Shown piece after piece: positions 18,939 to 26,974 of a DNA stretch of 64,000 nucleotides. Numbering within the stretch: position 1 is the stretch's first letter; every line of letters starts with the position of its first letter. The DNA is from UBA8752 sp040261275 (GTDB lineage: Bacteria > Bacteroidota > Bacteroidia > Flavobacteriales_D > Sanyastnellaceae). Made by a program: the position numbers and the translations under genes. The notes below the pieces were generated by a model, which saw only the letters and a program-made list of their open reading frames with translations, made no database searches and was not told the origin of the DNA. The stretch spans positions 16,037 to 80,036 of the forward strand of contig JBDQOI010000008.1 of assembly GCA_040261275.1 (NCBI GenBank), in the 5' to 3' direction.

Positions 18939-19780
18939 GGCTGATTGTTTTGGGTGCATTCGCCGCGGCGATCGCCATTGGTTTCGCGGGTTGCTCAGGT
19001 CAAGACGACGCCGCAAACCAGAGTGAAAATTCGGCTCAAAGTGAGGAAGGCGATGTCGCCGGCGTTCAGCAGGTGGCCCTTGTGCCAGTCGATGAGCCTT
19101 GTGATTGTTTCAACGAGGGCCTGAGCCGCGGTGAAATGCGCTACTGCCGCGAATCGAAGCGCGACGTGAATTTCTTGGAAGCGTTGCGCAAGTGTGGTAC
19201 TGGAGAGGTGAAGGGCGTCAGCGCCGTGAACAACATTCCCGGAGACGGCCAGTACACCATGAACGTGGACCAGAGCGTGATCCAATGGCATGGAACCAAA
19301 GTGGGCTCCGCGGAATCGGGGACAGTGCCTCTGCGTTCCTGTGTGTTCAGCGTCGAAGAAGGCCAGCTGACGGCGGGAGAAGTGGTGGTTGAAATGGCAG
19401 GAATACAAGCGACCAGTGCGGAGGGGTTGGCAGCCCGAAATCTGGGCCGACACCTGAGGGGAGAAGACTTTTTCAATGTGTCTGAATTCCCAACGGCAGC
19501 CTTCAGTTTGGAAACGAGTAAGGTTGATCCCCGGGGAAACATGGTCATCGAGGGAAAGTTGAACGTCAAGGGGATCAGCCAACCGGCGACCTGCAATTTG
19601 ACCTTCGGATCCTCTGACCCGGTAGTGGCCAGTTTGGACATGGTGTTCAACCGGGCAGATTTCGATGTCCGCTACGGAAGCGGTTCGTTTTTCGACGACC
19701 TCGGAGACGAATTGATTTCAGATGAGGTCAACCTGAAGATGGTCCTGGTAGAGAACTTGGAGTTGAGAAAGTCCAACTGA
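18935..19780 (+). CDS. YceI-family lipoprotein
   Basis: The 281-residue protein begins with a lipoprotein signal (MRLIVLGAFAAAIAIGFAGC, lipobox Cys at 20), so an envelope location is likely. A short linker and a small Cys-containing region (CDCFNEG, CRESKRD) precede a YceI domain in residues 100-278 (QSVIQWHGTKVGS, FFNVSEFPTAAFSLE, GKLNVKGISQPATCNLTF). YceI domains are lipocalin-like barrels that bind isoprenoid-type lipids. The ATGA overlap with hppA suggests co-translation; a functional link between the two is inference. A strong hairpin terminator follows. Confidence 0.9.
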   Translation: MRLIVLGAFAAAIAIGFAGCSGQDDAANQSENSAQSEEGDVAGVQQVALVPVDEPCDCFNEGLSRGEMRYCRESKRDVNFLEALRKCGTGEVKGVSAVNNIPGDGQYTMNVDQSVIQWHGTKVGSAESGTVPLRSCVFSVEEGQLTAGEVVVEMAGIQATSAEGLAARNLGRHLRGEDFFNVSEFPTAAFSLETSKVDPRGNMVIEGKLNVKGISQPATCNLTFGSSDPVVASLDMVFNRADFDVRYGSGSFFDDLGDELISDEVNLKMVLVENLELRKSN

Positions 19781-19801
19781 ATTGCATTCCGTCCATTCAT
19801 G

Positions 19802-19827
19802 AAAAACGGCCCCGAGGGGCCGTTTTT
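19802..19827. terminator. Bidirectional rho-independent terminator between yceI-like gene and dNK
   Basis: AAAAACGGCCCC and GGGGCCGTTTTT form a perfect 12-base inverted repeat with almost no loop, A-rich on one side and T-rich on the other. It sits 21 bases after the YceI gene stop and 31 bases after the convergent kinase gene stop, and can serve both. Confidence 0.9.
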
Positions 19828-19858
19828 CATTTTCGCACTTTCGGTCCGAGGGTCCGAA

Positions 19859-20473
19859 TCAGAACAGTCCGTTCAATTCGGCATCCACCTTGGTGATGAT
19901 CTCACCCAGCTCTTCAGGGTTGTTCTCAAAGTCCATGTGGTCCACATTGATGACGAGAACCTTGCCCTTGGTGTAGGTGGAAATCCACGCTTCATAGCGC
20001 TCGTTGAGACGGTTGAGATAATCGAGTCGAATGGACTCTTCGTACTCCCTTCCGCGCTTCTGGATCTTTTCGACGAGGTTACCCACGCTGCTCCGCAGGT
20101 AAATCAAAAGGTCTGGAGGGGTGACGAACTGCTCCATCATCTCGAACAACTTCAGGAAGTTCTCGTGATCCCTGGAGGTCATCAACCCCATGGACTGCAG
20201 GTTGGGGGCAAAGATGTAGGCGTCCTCGTAGATGGTCCGGTCCTGAACCATGTCGTGGCCGCTTGACTTCAGTGCGTGAAGCTGCCCGAAACGGGAGGTC
20301 AGGAAGTGGATTTGCAGATTGAACGACCAACGCTGCATGTCCTTGTAAAAGTCATTCAGGTAGGGGTTGTCATCCACACTCTCATAGTGGGGAGTGATCT
20401 TGTAGTGCTGGGCGAGCAGCCGCGTGAGGGTGGTCTTGCCGGAGCCTATGTTTCCTGCGATCGCGAGGTGCAT
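19859..20473 (-). CDS. Deoxynucleoside kinase (first paralogue)
   Basis: The 204-residue protein phosphorylates deoxynucleosides (dAK/dGK family) for salvage. It has a P-loop GNIGSGKTTL at residue 6, the DR motif in VQDRTIYEDAYIFA, and a lid region KRGREYEESIRLDYLNRL. The frame is open further upstream, but M at 20473 directly precedes the P-loop strand; the extra 69 residues are unlike the family and would overlap the GH3 gene. It follows GH3 by 44 bases. Base specificity (A, G or C) cannot be told by eye. Confidence 0.92.
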   Translation of the reverse strand: MHLAIAGNIGSGKTTLTRLLAQHYKITPHYESVDDNPYLNDFYKDMQRWSFNLQIHFLTSRFGQLHALKSSGHDMVQDRTIYEDAYIFAPNLQSMGLMTSRDHENFLKLFEMMEQFVTPPDLLIYLRSSVGNLVEKIQKRGREYEESIRLDYLNRLNERYEAWISTYTKGKVLVINVDHMDFENNPEELGEIITKVDAELNGLF

Positions 20474-20517
20474 GTTCGTGCGGTTGGAAGCGGCAAGGTA
20501 GGGGGCGATTCCCCATC

Positions 20518-22080
20518 CTACAATCCAAGGGGCGCGGGTTCGGCCTTCTGACTTTCTGCGTTCATGGCTGAAACCGCCTCTACCCATTGTGGGTCCATCG
20601 ACAGGCGGGGCACTTTGTGTTGTCCACCCAGTTTTCCTTTCGATTTCAACAGGTTTTCGAACGCTCCTTGGGATGCCCATTCGACACGAGGGGAGAGCAA
20701 GACGAGATCGCCGGTTCTCTTGGCGTCATAATCGCTGTTCATCTTCCGCAGATTGCGGTCCAGCGAATGTGAGAACAGGGCAACGTCAGGTAAATCGGAC
20801 GGGGTTCTTCCCGGTTCGATGATCCAATGATGTCGTCCCACCGCATCGCCTGAAGTCTGACGGGCACATGCGGTCCAATTCCGGCACTCCAGCCCCATTT
20901 GTCTGCTGGTTAGGGCAATCGCCTCCTCCGCATCGCCTACCATGAGTTCCTCTCCTGCGAGGTTCAGGAAGGAATGGGTCCGTCCGCTGACTTGAATTCG
21001 ATAGGGGGACAGGCCGGTAAATCGAATGAGGTCACCCAAGAGGTATCGATGCAATCCGCCATTTGTCGATATGACCAGGGCATAGTCCTGACCGGTTTCC
21101 ACTGCGTCCAGGCCTACCGTAGGTGGCGCGACCCCTTCGAGGGGGTCCATGCCCGGCGTGAAGGGCAGGAACTCATAGTGGATGCCATAGTCCAACATCA
21201 AAAGCATGTCATCGGCCCCCAATCGATCCTGAATGCCGAAAAAGCCTTCGCTGGCATTGTAGGTTTCGATGTAGTGCATGCCCGGCGGCATCATGCGCTG
21301 GAAAGCCTCGCGATAGGGTGCAAACGCCACCCCGCCATGCATGTAAAGTTGAAGGTGGGGCCAGACCTCTCCGAGGTGCGCCTTGCCGGACCGCTCCAGA
21401 ATCCGCTCCAGGAGGACCTGTGTCCAACTGGGGACACCGGCGATGATGCGTACGTCCTGGTTCATGGTGGACTCGGTCATGCGCTCGATTTTCTCCTCCC
21501 ACGATGCCATGAGCGCAATGGAACGGGCTGGGGTGCGCCTCCACTCGCACCACCAGGGCAAGTTGTTGATGATGATGGCGCTGAGATCACCCGTCAAGAC
21601 ACCATTGTCCGCCTCCTCTGCGCGCCCGGTGCCGCCCACGATCAGATGCCGCCCTCCGTAGAGTCGAGCCTTGGGCATCGCGTGCACATACATGGCCAGC
21701 AGGTCCTTGCCTCCCTTGTAATGGCACTTTTCCAGTGCACCCTCCGTCACGGGGATGAACTTGCTCCGGTCCTGGGTTGTGCCCGAAGATTTCGCATGCC
21801 ATTTGACCTGGCCGGGCCAGAGCACGTCGGGCTCCCCCGCTCGCACGGCGTCAATCCAGGGCTTCATGGCGTTGTAGTCCCGCAGGGGTACCTGTTCCCG
21901 GTAGGCTTCGGCCGAAGTATTCGAACGGATTCCGTGTTCCTGTCCGAAACGGGTGGTGGCCAATGCCGAGATGTGTTGCTGGAGCACCTCTGCCTGAACT
22001 TCTTGAGGGAATTTCCGAAACAGGTCGATTTGGTGAAGGCGCTTGCGGATGAACCAGCTGAATACAGTATTGACGGGCAT
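20518..22080 (-). CDS. GH3-family acyl-adenylating enzyme
   Basis: The 520-residue protein belongs to the GH3 family, ANL-type enzymes that adenylate carboxylic acids and pass them to amines in plants. Seen here are YREQVPLRDYNAMKPWIDAV near residue 62, the ATP-binding stretch WHAKSSGTTQDRSKFIPVTE near 114, and ETYNASEGFFGIQD near 290. GDLIRFTGLSPYRIQVSGRT near 370 precedes the small C-terminal domain. Bacterial GH3 proteins are common in Bacteroidota but lack a known substrate. The gene starts three bases after an unknown gene and precedes a deoxynucleoside kinase, which gives no clear pathway. Confidence 0.9.
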   Translation of the reverse strand: MPVNTVFSWFIRKRLHQIDLFRKFPQEVQAEVLQQHISALATTRFGQEHGIRSNTSAEAYREQVPLRDYNAMKPWIDAVRAGEPDVLWPGQVKWHAKSSGTTQDRSKFIPVTEGALEKCHYKGGKDLLAMYVHAMPKARLYGGRHLIVGGTGRAEEADNGVLTGDLSAIIINNLPWWCEWRRTPARSIALMASWEEKIERMTESTMNQDVRIIAGVPSWTQVLLERILERSGKAHLGEVWPHLQLYMHGGVAFAPYREAFQRMMPPGMHYIETYNASEGFFGIQDRLGADDMLLMLDYGIHYEFLPFTPGMDPLEGVAPPTVGLDAVETGQDYALVISTNGGLHRYLLGDLIRFTGLSPYRIQVSGRTHSFLNLAGEELMVGDAEEAIALTSRQMGLECRNWTACARQTSGDAVGRHHWIIEPGRTPSDLPDVALFSHSLDRNLRKMNSDYDAKRTGDLVLLSPRVEWASQGAFENLLKSKGKLGGQHKVPRLSMDPQWVEAVSAMNAESQKAEPAPLGL

Positions 22081-22083
22081 GGG

Positions 22084-22518
22084 TTAGTTGGGGTCAATCC
22101 GATGGACATCGTTGTTGGACTCCTCAATGGAATTCTTCACATGCCGCATGCGCAAGGCAATCTGAGCCCAGATTCCCCGTTCGTCCGGGTCACCGGTCAT
22201 GAGCCTCTTGAGGGCCTCGTCATCATTGTCCGCAGCGAGGGCCATATCTGCCAGGGTCTCTCCCCCCTCGTGCTTCAGCCATTCGACGGCCTTCTTTTCA
22301 CCCTCGGCCCCCTCAATCAAGGCCACGAGGTGCAGGTGCCCATGGTGGCGCAGCCAGGCACGGCTGGTGGGCTCGTTGATCAGGGCGTGGCAGAATACGC
22401 CGAGTTCAGGGTAGTCGGATCCCATGAGCCAGTCCCGAATCTCTTCGTGACCCATGATGGCCTCAGCCCAGCCCAGAAGGACTTTATTCGGGTAGGCGGG
22501 GATGGGGCGTGATGGCAT
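22084..22518 (-). CDS. Conserved-looking hypothetical protein, helical
   Basis: About 144 residues from MPSRPIPAYPNKVLLGWAEA. The sequence is mostly predicted helix, rich in Glu, Ala and Leu with many Trp and His residues (RAWLRHHGHLHLVALIEGAE), with no signal peptide or membrane segment. I do not recognise a family. The frame stays open to 22581 on an alternative start, but 22518 fits the divergent MFS gene better. It is followed by GH3 after three bases, so co-expression with GH3 and the kinase is likely. Confidence 0.7.
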   Translation of the reverse strand: MPSRPIPAYPNKVLLGWAEAIMGHEEIRDWLMGSDYPELGVFCHALINEPTSRAWLRHHGHLHLVALIEGAEGEKKAVEWLKHEGGETLADMALAADNDDEALKRLMTGDPDERGIWAQIALRMRHVKNSIEESNNDVHRIDPN

Positions 22519-22662
22519 CGCTGGGGTGAGTCGAGAAAGAAGGACTTTCTCGTCCGGAGAGGAAAGATGGCCCGAATTCACGATATCGGAAACATCCTGC
22601 CCCCCTTCTTGGGTTCCTTTGCAGTGCTGCTCATGGACCGCGATGTGAAGGGAGCCGAGAAA

Positions 22663-23883
22663 ATGGACAGATCCTCAGAAATCATGGCTCCCGCTTCCCC
22701 CCGTTCCGCCACCTCAGCTGTCCATCCTCGGGTGTATGACCGGGCGTTTTTCCTTCTGTGCGGCGGTACCGTGCTCTTCATGGCCAGCTTCGGTATGCTG
22801 CTACCCGAGCTGCCCGCCCATTTGGCGACGATGGGGGGAGAAGCTTATCTCGGTGGTGTGGTCGGCATGTTTACCCTTGCGGCCTTCCTTTCTCGTTTCA
22901 TGAGCGGTCGCATAGCGGATCTTGCGGGCAGGCGAAAGGTCATGCTCATCGGGTCCGCGGTGACGGCAGTGGCGGGCTTCGGTTACCTCGTCGCAACCAG
23001 CATCGCGACTTTTCTCGCCTTGCGTTTCTTCCACGGATTGTCCACCGGGTTCCGGCCCACGGGAACCAGTGCGATGTTGACCGACCGCATTCCCCCAGAG
23101 CGCAGGGGCGAGGCACTCGGGTATCTGGGGGTGGCGGGCAATGCTGGAATGGCATCTGGCCCTGCACTCGGCAGTTGGTTGACAGTGGAGTGGGGGATAG
23201 AGTGGATGTTCGTGATGTCCGCTCTTCTGGGTATGGCGAGCCTGCTTTTCACTTGGCCGCTCGAAGAAACCTTGCCGGGGGCACGCCCTGTGCGTCGGTC
23301 CGATCTCAATCCCTTCCGGGGAGGCCTGATCGATCCACAGGCATGGCCAGCGGCGGCAGTGTTGCTGCCCATTGCCCTCGCTTTTGGCGTCTACCTCACC
23401 ATCACACCGGATTTCGTGGACCACCTGGGTTACGTCTACAAGGGTTCTTTCAATACCATCATCGTTGTGAGCTCCATCGCCATGCGCTTCGTGGCGGGTC
23501 GTCTGAGCGACCGTCATGGCCGCATTCCCATCTTGCTGGTCGGAACTTTGTTGCTGGCCGCAGGCATGCTGCTGATGGGGTCCGCTGAAAGCAAACTCGT
23601 CGCCACCCTCGGCGGACTGGTGTACGGGGCGAGTATCGGCATCAACATGCCCACCGTGTTCGCTTGGACAGCAGATCTCGCTCAGCCGGGTAAGATTGCC
23701 GTGGCATTGGGCACCATGTTGATGGCCCTCGAAATCGGCATTGGTTTTGGTGCCGTTTACTCCGGAATACGTTTCCAAGGCGACATCGGCGCAATACCGG
23801 AATTGTACTACATGGCGGGAATAGGTGCATTGGTGACCGCCATTGCACTGATTCCCCCCCTGTTGGCAGGAAGACGGAGCTGA
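22663..23883 (+). CDS. Major facilitator superfamily transporter
   Basis: An approximately 406-residue membrane protein with twelve hydrophobic segments. The MFS loop 2-3 motif is visible as GRIADLAGRRKVMLIGSA near residue 85, and a matching one in the second half as GRLSDRHGRIPILLVGT near 285. The pattern fits a drug- or metabolite-efflux MFS; the substrate is unknown. The frame opens at 22567, but MDRSSEIM at 22663 or MAPASP at 22684 leave a shorter cytoplasmic tail more usual for the family. It is divergent from the unknown/GH3/kinase unit. Confidence 0.85.
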   Translation: MDRSSEIMAPASPRSATSAVHPRVYDRAFFLLCGGTVLFMASFGMLLPELPAHLATMGGEAYLGGVVGMFTLAAFLSRFMSGRIADLAGRRKVMLIGSAVTAVAGFGYLVATSIATFLALRFFHGLSTGFRPTGTSAMLTDRIPPERRGEALGYLGVAGNAGMASGPALGSWLTVEWGIEWMFVMSALLGMASLLFTWPLEETLPGARPVRRSDLNPFRGGLIDPQAWPAAAVLLPIALAFGVYLTITPDFVDHLGYVYKGSFNTIIVVSSIAMRFVAGRLSDRHGRIPILLVGTLLLAAGMLLMGSAESKLVATLGGLVYGASIGINMPTVFAWTADLAQPGKIAVALGTMLMALEIGIGFGAVYSGIRFQGDIGAIPELYYMAGIGALVTAIALIPPLLAGRRS

Positions 23884-23966
23884 GGGGCGAGTCATCAAAA
23901 ATGCCCCTTTGATAACCTTCGTTCACGGGTGCCCCATGCGCCTTGCCTGCCGCGTAGCTTCAACAC

Positions 23967-24278
23967 ATGAGCACGAAAGAAATGCCTACCCAAGAGGCCA
24001 TTGAGGTCGGTTCCGTCGGGGGAACAAATACGGTTCAAGCATCAACGTCCGCTGCGGAGAAGCTGAATGTAGAAGGCCCCACCATGGGTGATCTCCAGGA
24101 GGATCGCCGAGCATTGGCCCGGGATTTCGTGACCCTAAAGCACACGATTGCCCAACTCCGGGCCGATCGGGATCGCCTCGCTGTGGAGAACCGTGACCTT
24201 CAGATGAGGTTGGCGGCCATCGAGACGGATTACGCCAATCTGTTCTCTTACGTTGAGGGCAGTCGCGCAGAGGCTTAA
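23967..24278 (+). CDS. Small hypothetical coiled-coil protein
   Basis: The 103-residue protein has a disordered first half rich in Thr, Ser and Glu. Its second half has heptad-like spacing (DFVTLKHTIAQLRADRDRLA, ENRDLQMRLAAIE) that predicts a coiled coil of about 45 residues. There is no signal peptide and I recognise no family. The stop codon overlaps the stop of the convergent fabD by four bases in a shared TTAA. Codon use looks like that of its neighbours, supporting a real gene. Confidence 0.6.
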   Translation: MSTKEMPTQEAIEVGSVGGTNTVQASTSAAEKLNVEGPTMGDLQEDRRALARDFVTLKHTIAQLRADRDRLAVENRDLQMRLAAIETDYANLFSYVEGSRAEA

Positions 24279-25159
24279 GCGACGATCGCGGACGCGGTCG
24301 GAAGGCTGCGGTCAACCTTCTTGAAGAGGCCTTGGAGTACTTTTCCAGGGCCCACTTCTACCACTTCGTTCACGCCCTCTGCCACAAACCATTCCATGGT
24401 CTGGGTCCACCTCACGGGGGCGGTAAGCTGGGCAATCAGATTCTGGCGGATGACCTCCGGGTCGGTTTCGGGTGTCGCATTGACATTCTGCACAATGGGA
24501 CAGCGTGGGCTTCGAATGTTCGCTTCCTCTAAAGCGACCGCAAGCCGCTCCCGAGCGGGCTCCATCAAGGGGGAGTGGAATGCCCCACCAACAGGGAGCA
24601 TCAGCGCCCGACGGGCACCGGCTTCGGTCAGCGCCGCACATGCGGCTTCCACGGCGGGCACCTCGCCGGAAATCACCAATTGCCCCGGGCAATTGTAATT
24701 GGCAGCCACCACGATGCCCTCAGTCTGGGCGCACACCTCTTCAACGGTTCCATCCTCCAGACCGAGGATGGCCGCCATGGTGGAAGGCGTTCTCTCGCAG
24801 GCATCCTGCATGGCCAGTGCACGTTCGCTCACCAATTGAAGACCTTCTGCGAAATCGAGGCCGCCAGCGGCGACCAATGCACTGAATTCGCCCAGGCTGT
24901 GGCCCGCCACGAAGGCCGGGTCAAAAGCGTCCCCCATTCCTTCGGCGAGAATGACGGAGTGGAGGAAGATGGCGGGTTGGGTCACCTTGGTTTGCTTCAA
25001 ATCCTCCTCCGATCCCGAGAACATGGTCGTGGCGATATCAAATCCCAAAATCTCCTGGGCTTCAGCGTAGCGGTCCCGGGCGAAAGCGTGACCGTCGTAC
25101 ATGTCCTGTCCCATACCGGGAAACTGGGCGCCCTGCCCTGGAAATACCATGATTTTCAT
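24275..25159 (-). CDS. fabD: Malonyl-CoA:ACP transacylase
   Basis: The 294-residue enzyme loads malonyl groups onto acyl carrier protein for fatty-acid synthesis. Motifs are PGQGAQFPGMGQDMYD at residue 6, GHSLGEFSALVAAGGLD with the nucleophilic Ser near 90, and PVGGAFHSPLMEPAR with the catalytic His near 200. The length is typical. It follows the DUF3078 gene after 62 bases. Its substrate supplier accA is elsewhere in the window. Confidence 0.97.
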   Translation of the reverse strand: MKIMVFPGQGAQFPGMGQDMYDGHAFARDRYAEAQEILGFDIATTMFSGSEEDLKQTKVTQPAIFLHSVILAEGMGDAFDPAFVAGHSLGEFSALVAAGGLDFAEGLQLVSERALAMQDACERTPSTMAAILGLEDGTVEEVCAQTEGIVVAANYNCPGQLVISGEVPAVEAACAALTEAGARRALMLPVGGAFHSPLMEPARERLAVALEEANIRSPRCPIVQNVNATPETDPEVIRQNLIAQLTAPVRWTQTMEWFVAEGVNEVVEVGPGKVLQGLFKKVDRSLPTASAIVA

Positions 25160-25163
25160 GGGA

Positions 25164-25171
25164 CGAAATTA
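25164..25171 (-). promoter_or_regulatory. Possible -7 box before fabD
   Basis: TAATTTCG on the minus strand lies four bases before the fabD ATG and matches the TAnnTTCG variant seen at pdhB and hppA. No TTG is found at the right distance. If used, the transcript would be nearly leaderless, so this is weak. Confidence 0.25.
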
Positions 25172-25221
25172 CACTTTCCGGATGACCTGAAGCGAAGGCC
25201 ATCAAAGTGCCTGACGCCTGA

Positions 25222-26223
25222 TCACAGTTGGTAGGAGAGTCCGATGGAAAGGACTTCCTTGAATTGGGTTCCCGGTCCCATGACCGCGGGGAGCGTGGTG
25301 GTGACCCCGTCGACGATCTCAGTTCGTGCCGGTTCCTTTTCGAGCACCACATCGTCATCGTAAATCAAGTGCGTGCTGATGGTGGTCCTCAAGACCTCAT
25401 TCACCTTCAACTCGAGCAATCCCGTCCAGTTGATGTCGATGTTACCCGGCTGGTTCAGATAGTTCGAGAACAGGTCCAGTTGATGGGTCCACTTTACATT
25501 CTTCATCAAGTCAATGGACAGGTTCCACCGCAAATATCCCCCGAGCTCCATCCGACTGTGCTGTCCTGCCTCCACACCGAATACACCCGCGGCTGAAAGG
25601 GTGTCGTCCATTACGACGGTCAGCTTTCCTGTAAAAGGCGCGAAGAACAGCTGGTTCGATGCGCTGGGCTTGGGCGCAAAACCCACTGCAGCCACGAGGT
25701 AACCCGGAGAGAGGAAATCCGAGATGGGTTGGTCGCGATCAGGCAGACCATCGACCATGGCATAACCCGGAAGGAACTGTGTTCGGGCGTCTACGAGTGC
25801 GGATAGGCGGGCATCACCCAAAGCGCGCTGCATGGCCGTATTCCATTGTCCGGTCAGGATCAATCGGTCATCGGTTTTGCGCCATCCTCCTTGCTGTCTG
25901 AGGAGGCCCAGCGCCGCATCCAATCCCCACCCCGAGCTCCGAGGTCCGCGCTCTCGGGTCTCGGAGAGGTTGCACAGGGTCGTGAACGCCACAGAGCTTT
26001 CACCACCACCTGCCCAGTTCTGCAAGGCTGTCTGACTCAAATTCAGTCCGAGGGTTCCCTTGAATTGTTGCAGGGTATCGAGGGGGTTGTCATCCTCGGC
26101 CATGACCGCATTCTCGATCCTCGGAACGGACATCTGCCCGGAGGTCTCCAGAGGGCCCCCAGTGAGGACAAGGAAACTGAGCACTGCACAAGCGGTGATT
26201 GGTGTTGGAAAAGGAGAGGCCAT
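25222..26223 (-). CDS. DUF3078 outer-membrane-type protein
   Basis: The 333-residue protein starts with a signal peptide (MASPFPTPITACAVLSFLVL) and has the DUF3078 pattern: GLNLSQTALQNWAGGGESSV near residue 60, followed by alternating beta strands (YLRWNLSIDLMKNVKW, LELKVNEVLRTTISTHLIYD) and a C-terminal aromatic-poor strand ending GLSYQL. DUF3078 proteins are predicted beta-barrel outer-membrane proteins restricted mainly to Bacteroidota, and their function is unknown. It is transcribed toward fabD. Confidence 0.85.
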   Translation of the reverse strand: MASPFPTPITACAVLSFLVLTGGPLETSGQMSVPRIENAVMAEDDNPLDTLQQFKGTLGLNLSQTALQNWAGGGESSVAFTTLCNLSETRERGPRSSGWGLDAALGLLRQQGGWRKTDDRLILTGQWNTAMQRALGDARLSALVDARTQFLPGYAMVDGLPDRDQPISDFLSPGYLVAAVGFAPKPSASNQLFFAPFTGKLTVVMDDTLSAAGVFGVEAGQHSRMELGGYLRWNLSIDLMKNVKWTHQLDLFSNYLNQPGNIDINWTGLLELKVNEVLRTTISTHLIYDDDVVLEKEPARTEIVDGVTTTLPAVMGPGTQFKEVLSIGLSYQL

Positions 26224-26291
26224 GTGGAAGGTCTTTGTCTTCGGTGCGGTGATGAGCAGAAAGCGCCGTAATTTAAGGGGACCAAAGCCAA

Positions 26292-26867
26292 ATGTCTCGA
26301 TTGATTACCCTTGTTTGGCTTTGCACGGCTTGCGCAATGCACATGGCAAATGCCCAGAACGTGGATGTGGCGTCAGCGGGGGTTGAACTCTGTGATTGTT
26401 TGCCTTCAGATGAGTATCTGCTCGTGAAGAAGTCCGTGTCGATGAACGGCGAGACTTCGACTGTTCATCACGCCAATGTGGAGGTGCTGATCACTTTTCT
26501 GACCGCCTATGGACACATCGGAGCGCATGCCCTGAATCTCACTTGGCCTTATGACCTGGTGGTGGGCTCGGCCGATTTGACAGCCCTCCTCACGGGATTC
26601 AATTTTTACCCTCCTTTTGAAGATGTCCTGTGCAGCTGGGAGGTCATCAATGTGGCGAGCCATGGGTGGATTCTGGAGGAAACCGATGCGGTAGGGTATA
26701 GCGAGGCCTATGTCCACGAGACCACATTTGATGAATTCGATCTGGGTGATGAGACCTACGGGCAGTGCCTGCTCAACAGTTTCGATCTCGAGATGGTGTA
26801 CCTACCGGATTCCGTCGTCCGAATGACTTTCGTGCGGAAGTTCCAGAGCGATGTTCCCCTGGACTGA
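26292..26867 (+). CDS. Hypothetical secreted protein
   Basis: The 191-residue protein has a signal peptide (MSRLITLVWLCTACAMHMAN, then AQ). The mature part has five Cys residues (CDC near 34, LCSW, GQC) and many acidic and aromatic residues, suggesting a small beta-rich domain. I recognise no family. It is divergent from the DUF3078 gene (68 bases) and precedes the TonB receptor by 107 bases in the same direction. A periplasmic or surface role linked to the receptor is possible but not shown. Confidence 0.7.
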   Translation: MSRLITLVWLCTACAMHMANAQNVDVASAGVELCDCLPSDEYLLVKKSVSMNGETSTVHHANVEVLITFLTAYGHIGAHALNLTWPYDLVVGSADLTALLTGFNFYPPFEDVLCSWEVINVASHGWILEETDAVGYSEAYVHETTFDEFDLGDETYGQCLLNSFDLEMVYLPDSVVRMTFVRKFQSDVPLD

Positions 26868-26974
26868 AGGGAAACCTGCGGTGTGAACAGTTTTCTGAAG
26901 TGAGAGGGGCAAATACCCCAATGGGGGGATGCTCTATCTCGCAATTGCGCAGCAGGTTTGCGGCACTATTTAGA

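Noticed and set aside
20974..22512. A 512-codon plus-strand frame opposite GH3
   Set aside because: GH3 motifs are on the minus strand; the plus-strand product is composition-biased and unrelated to any known family.
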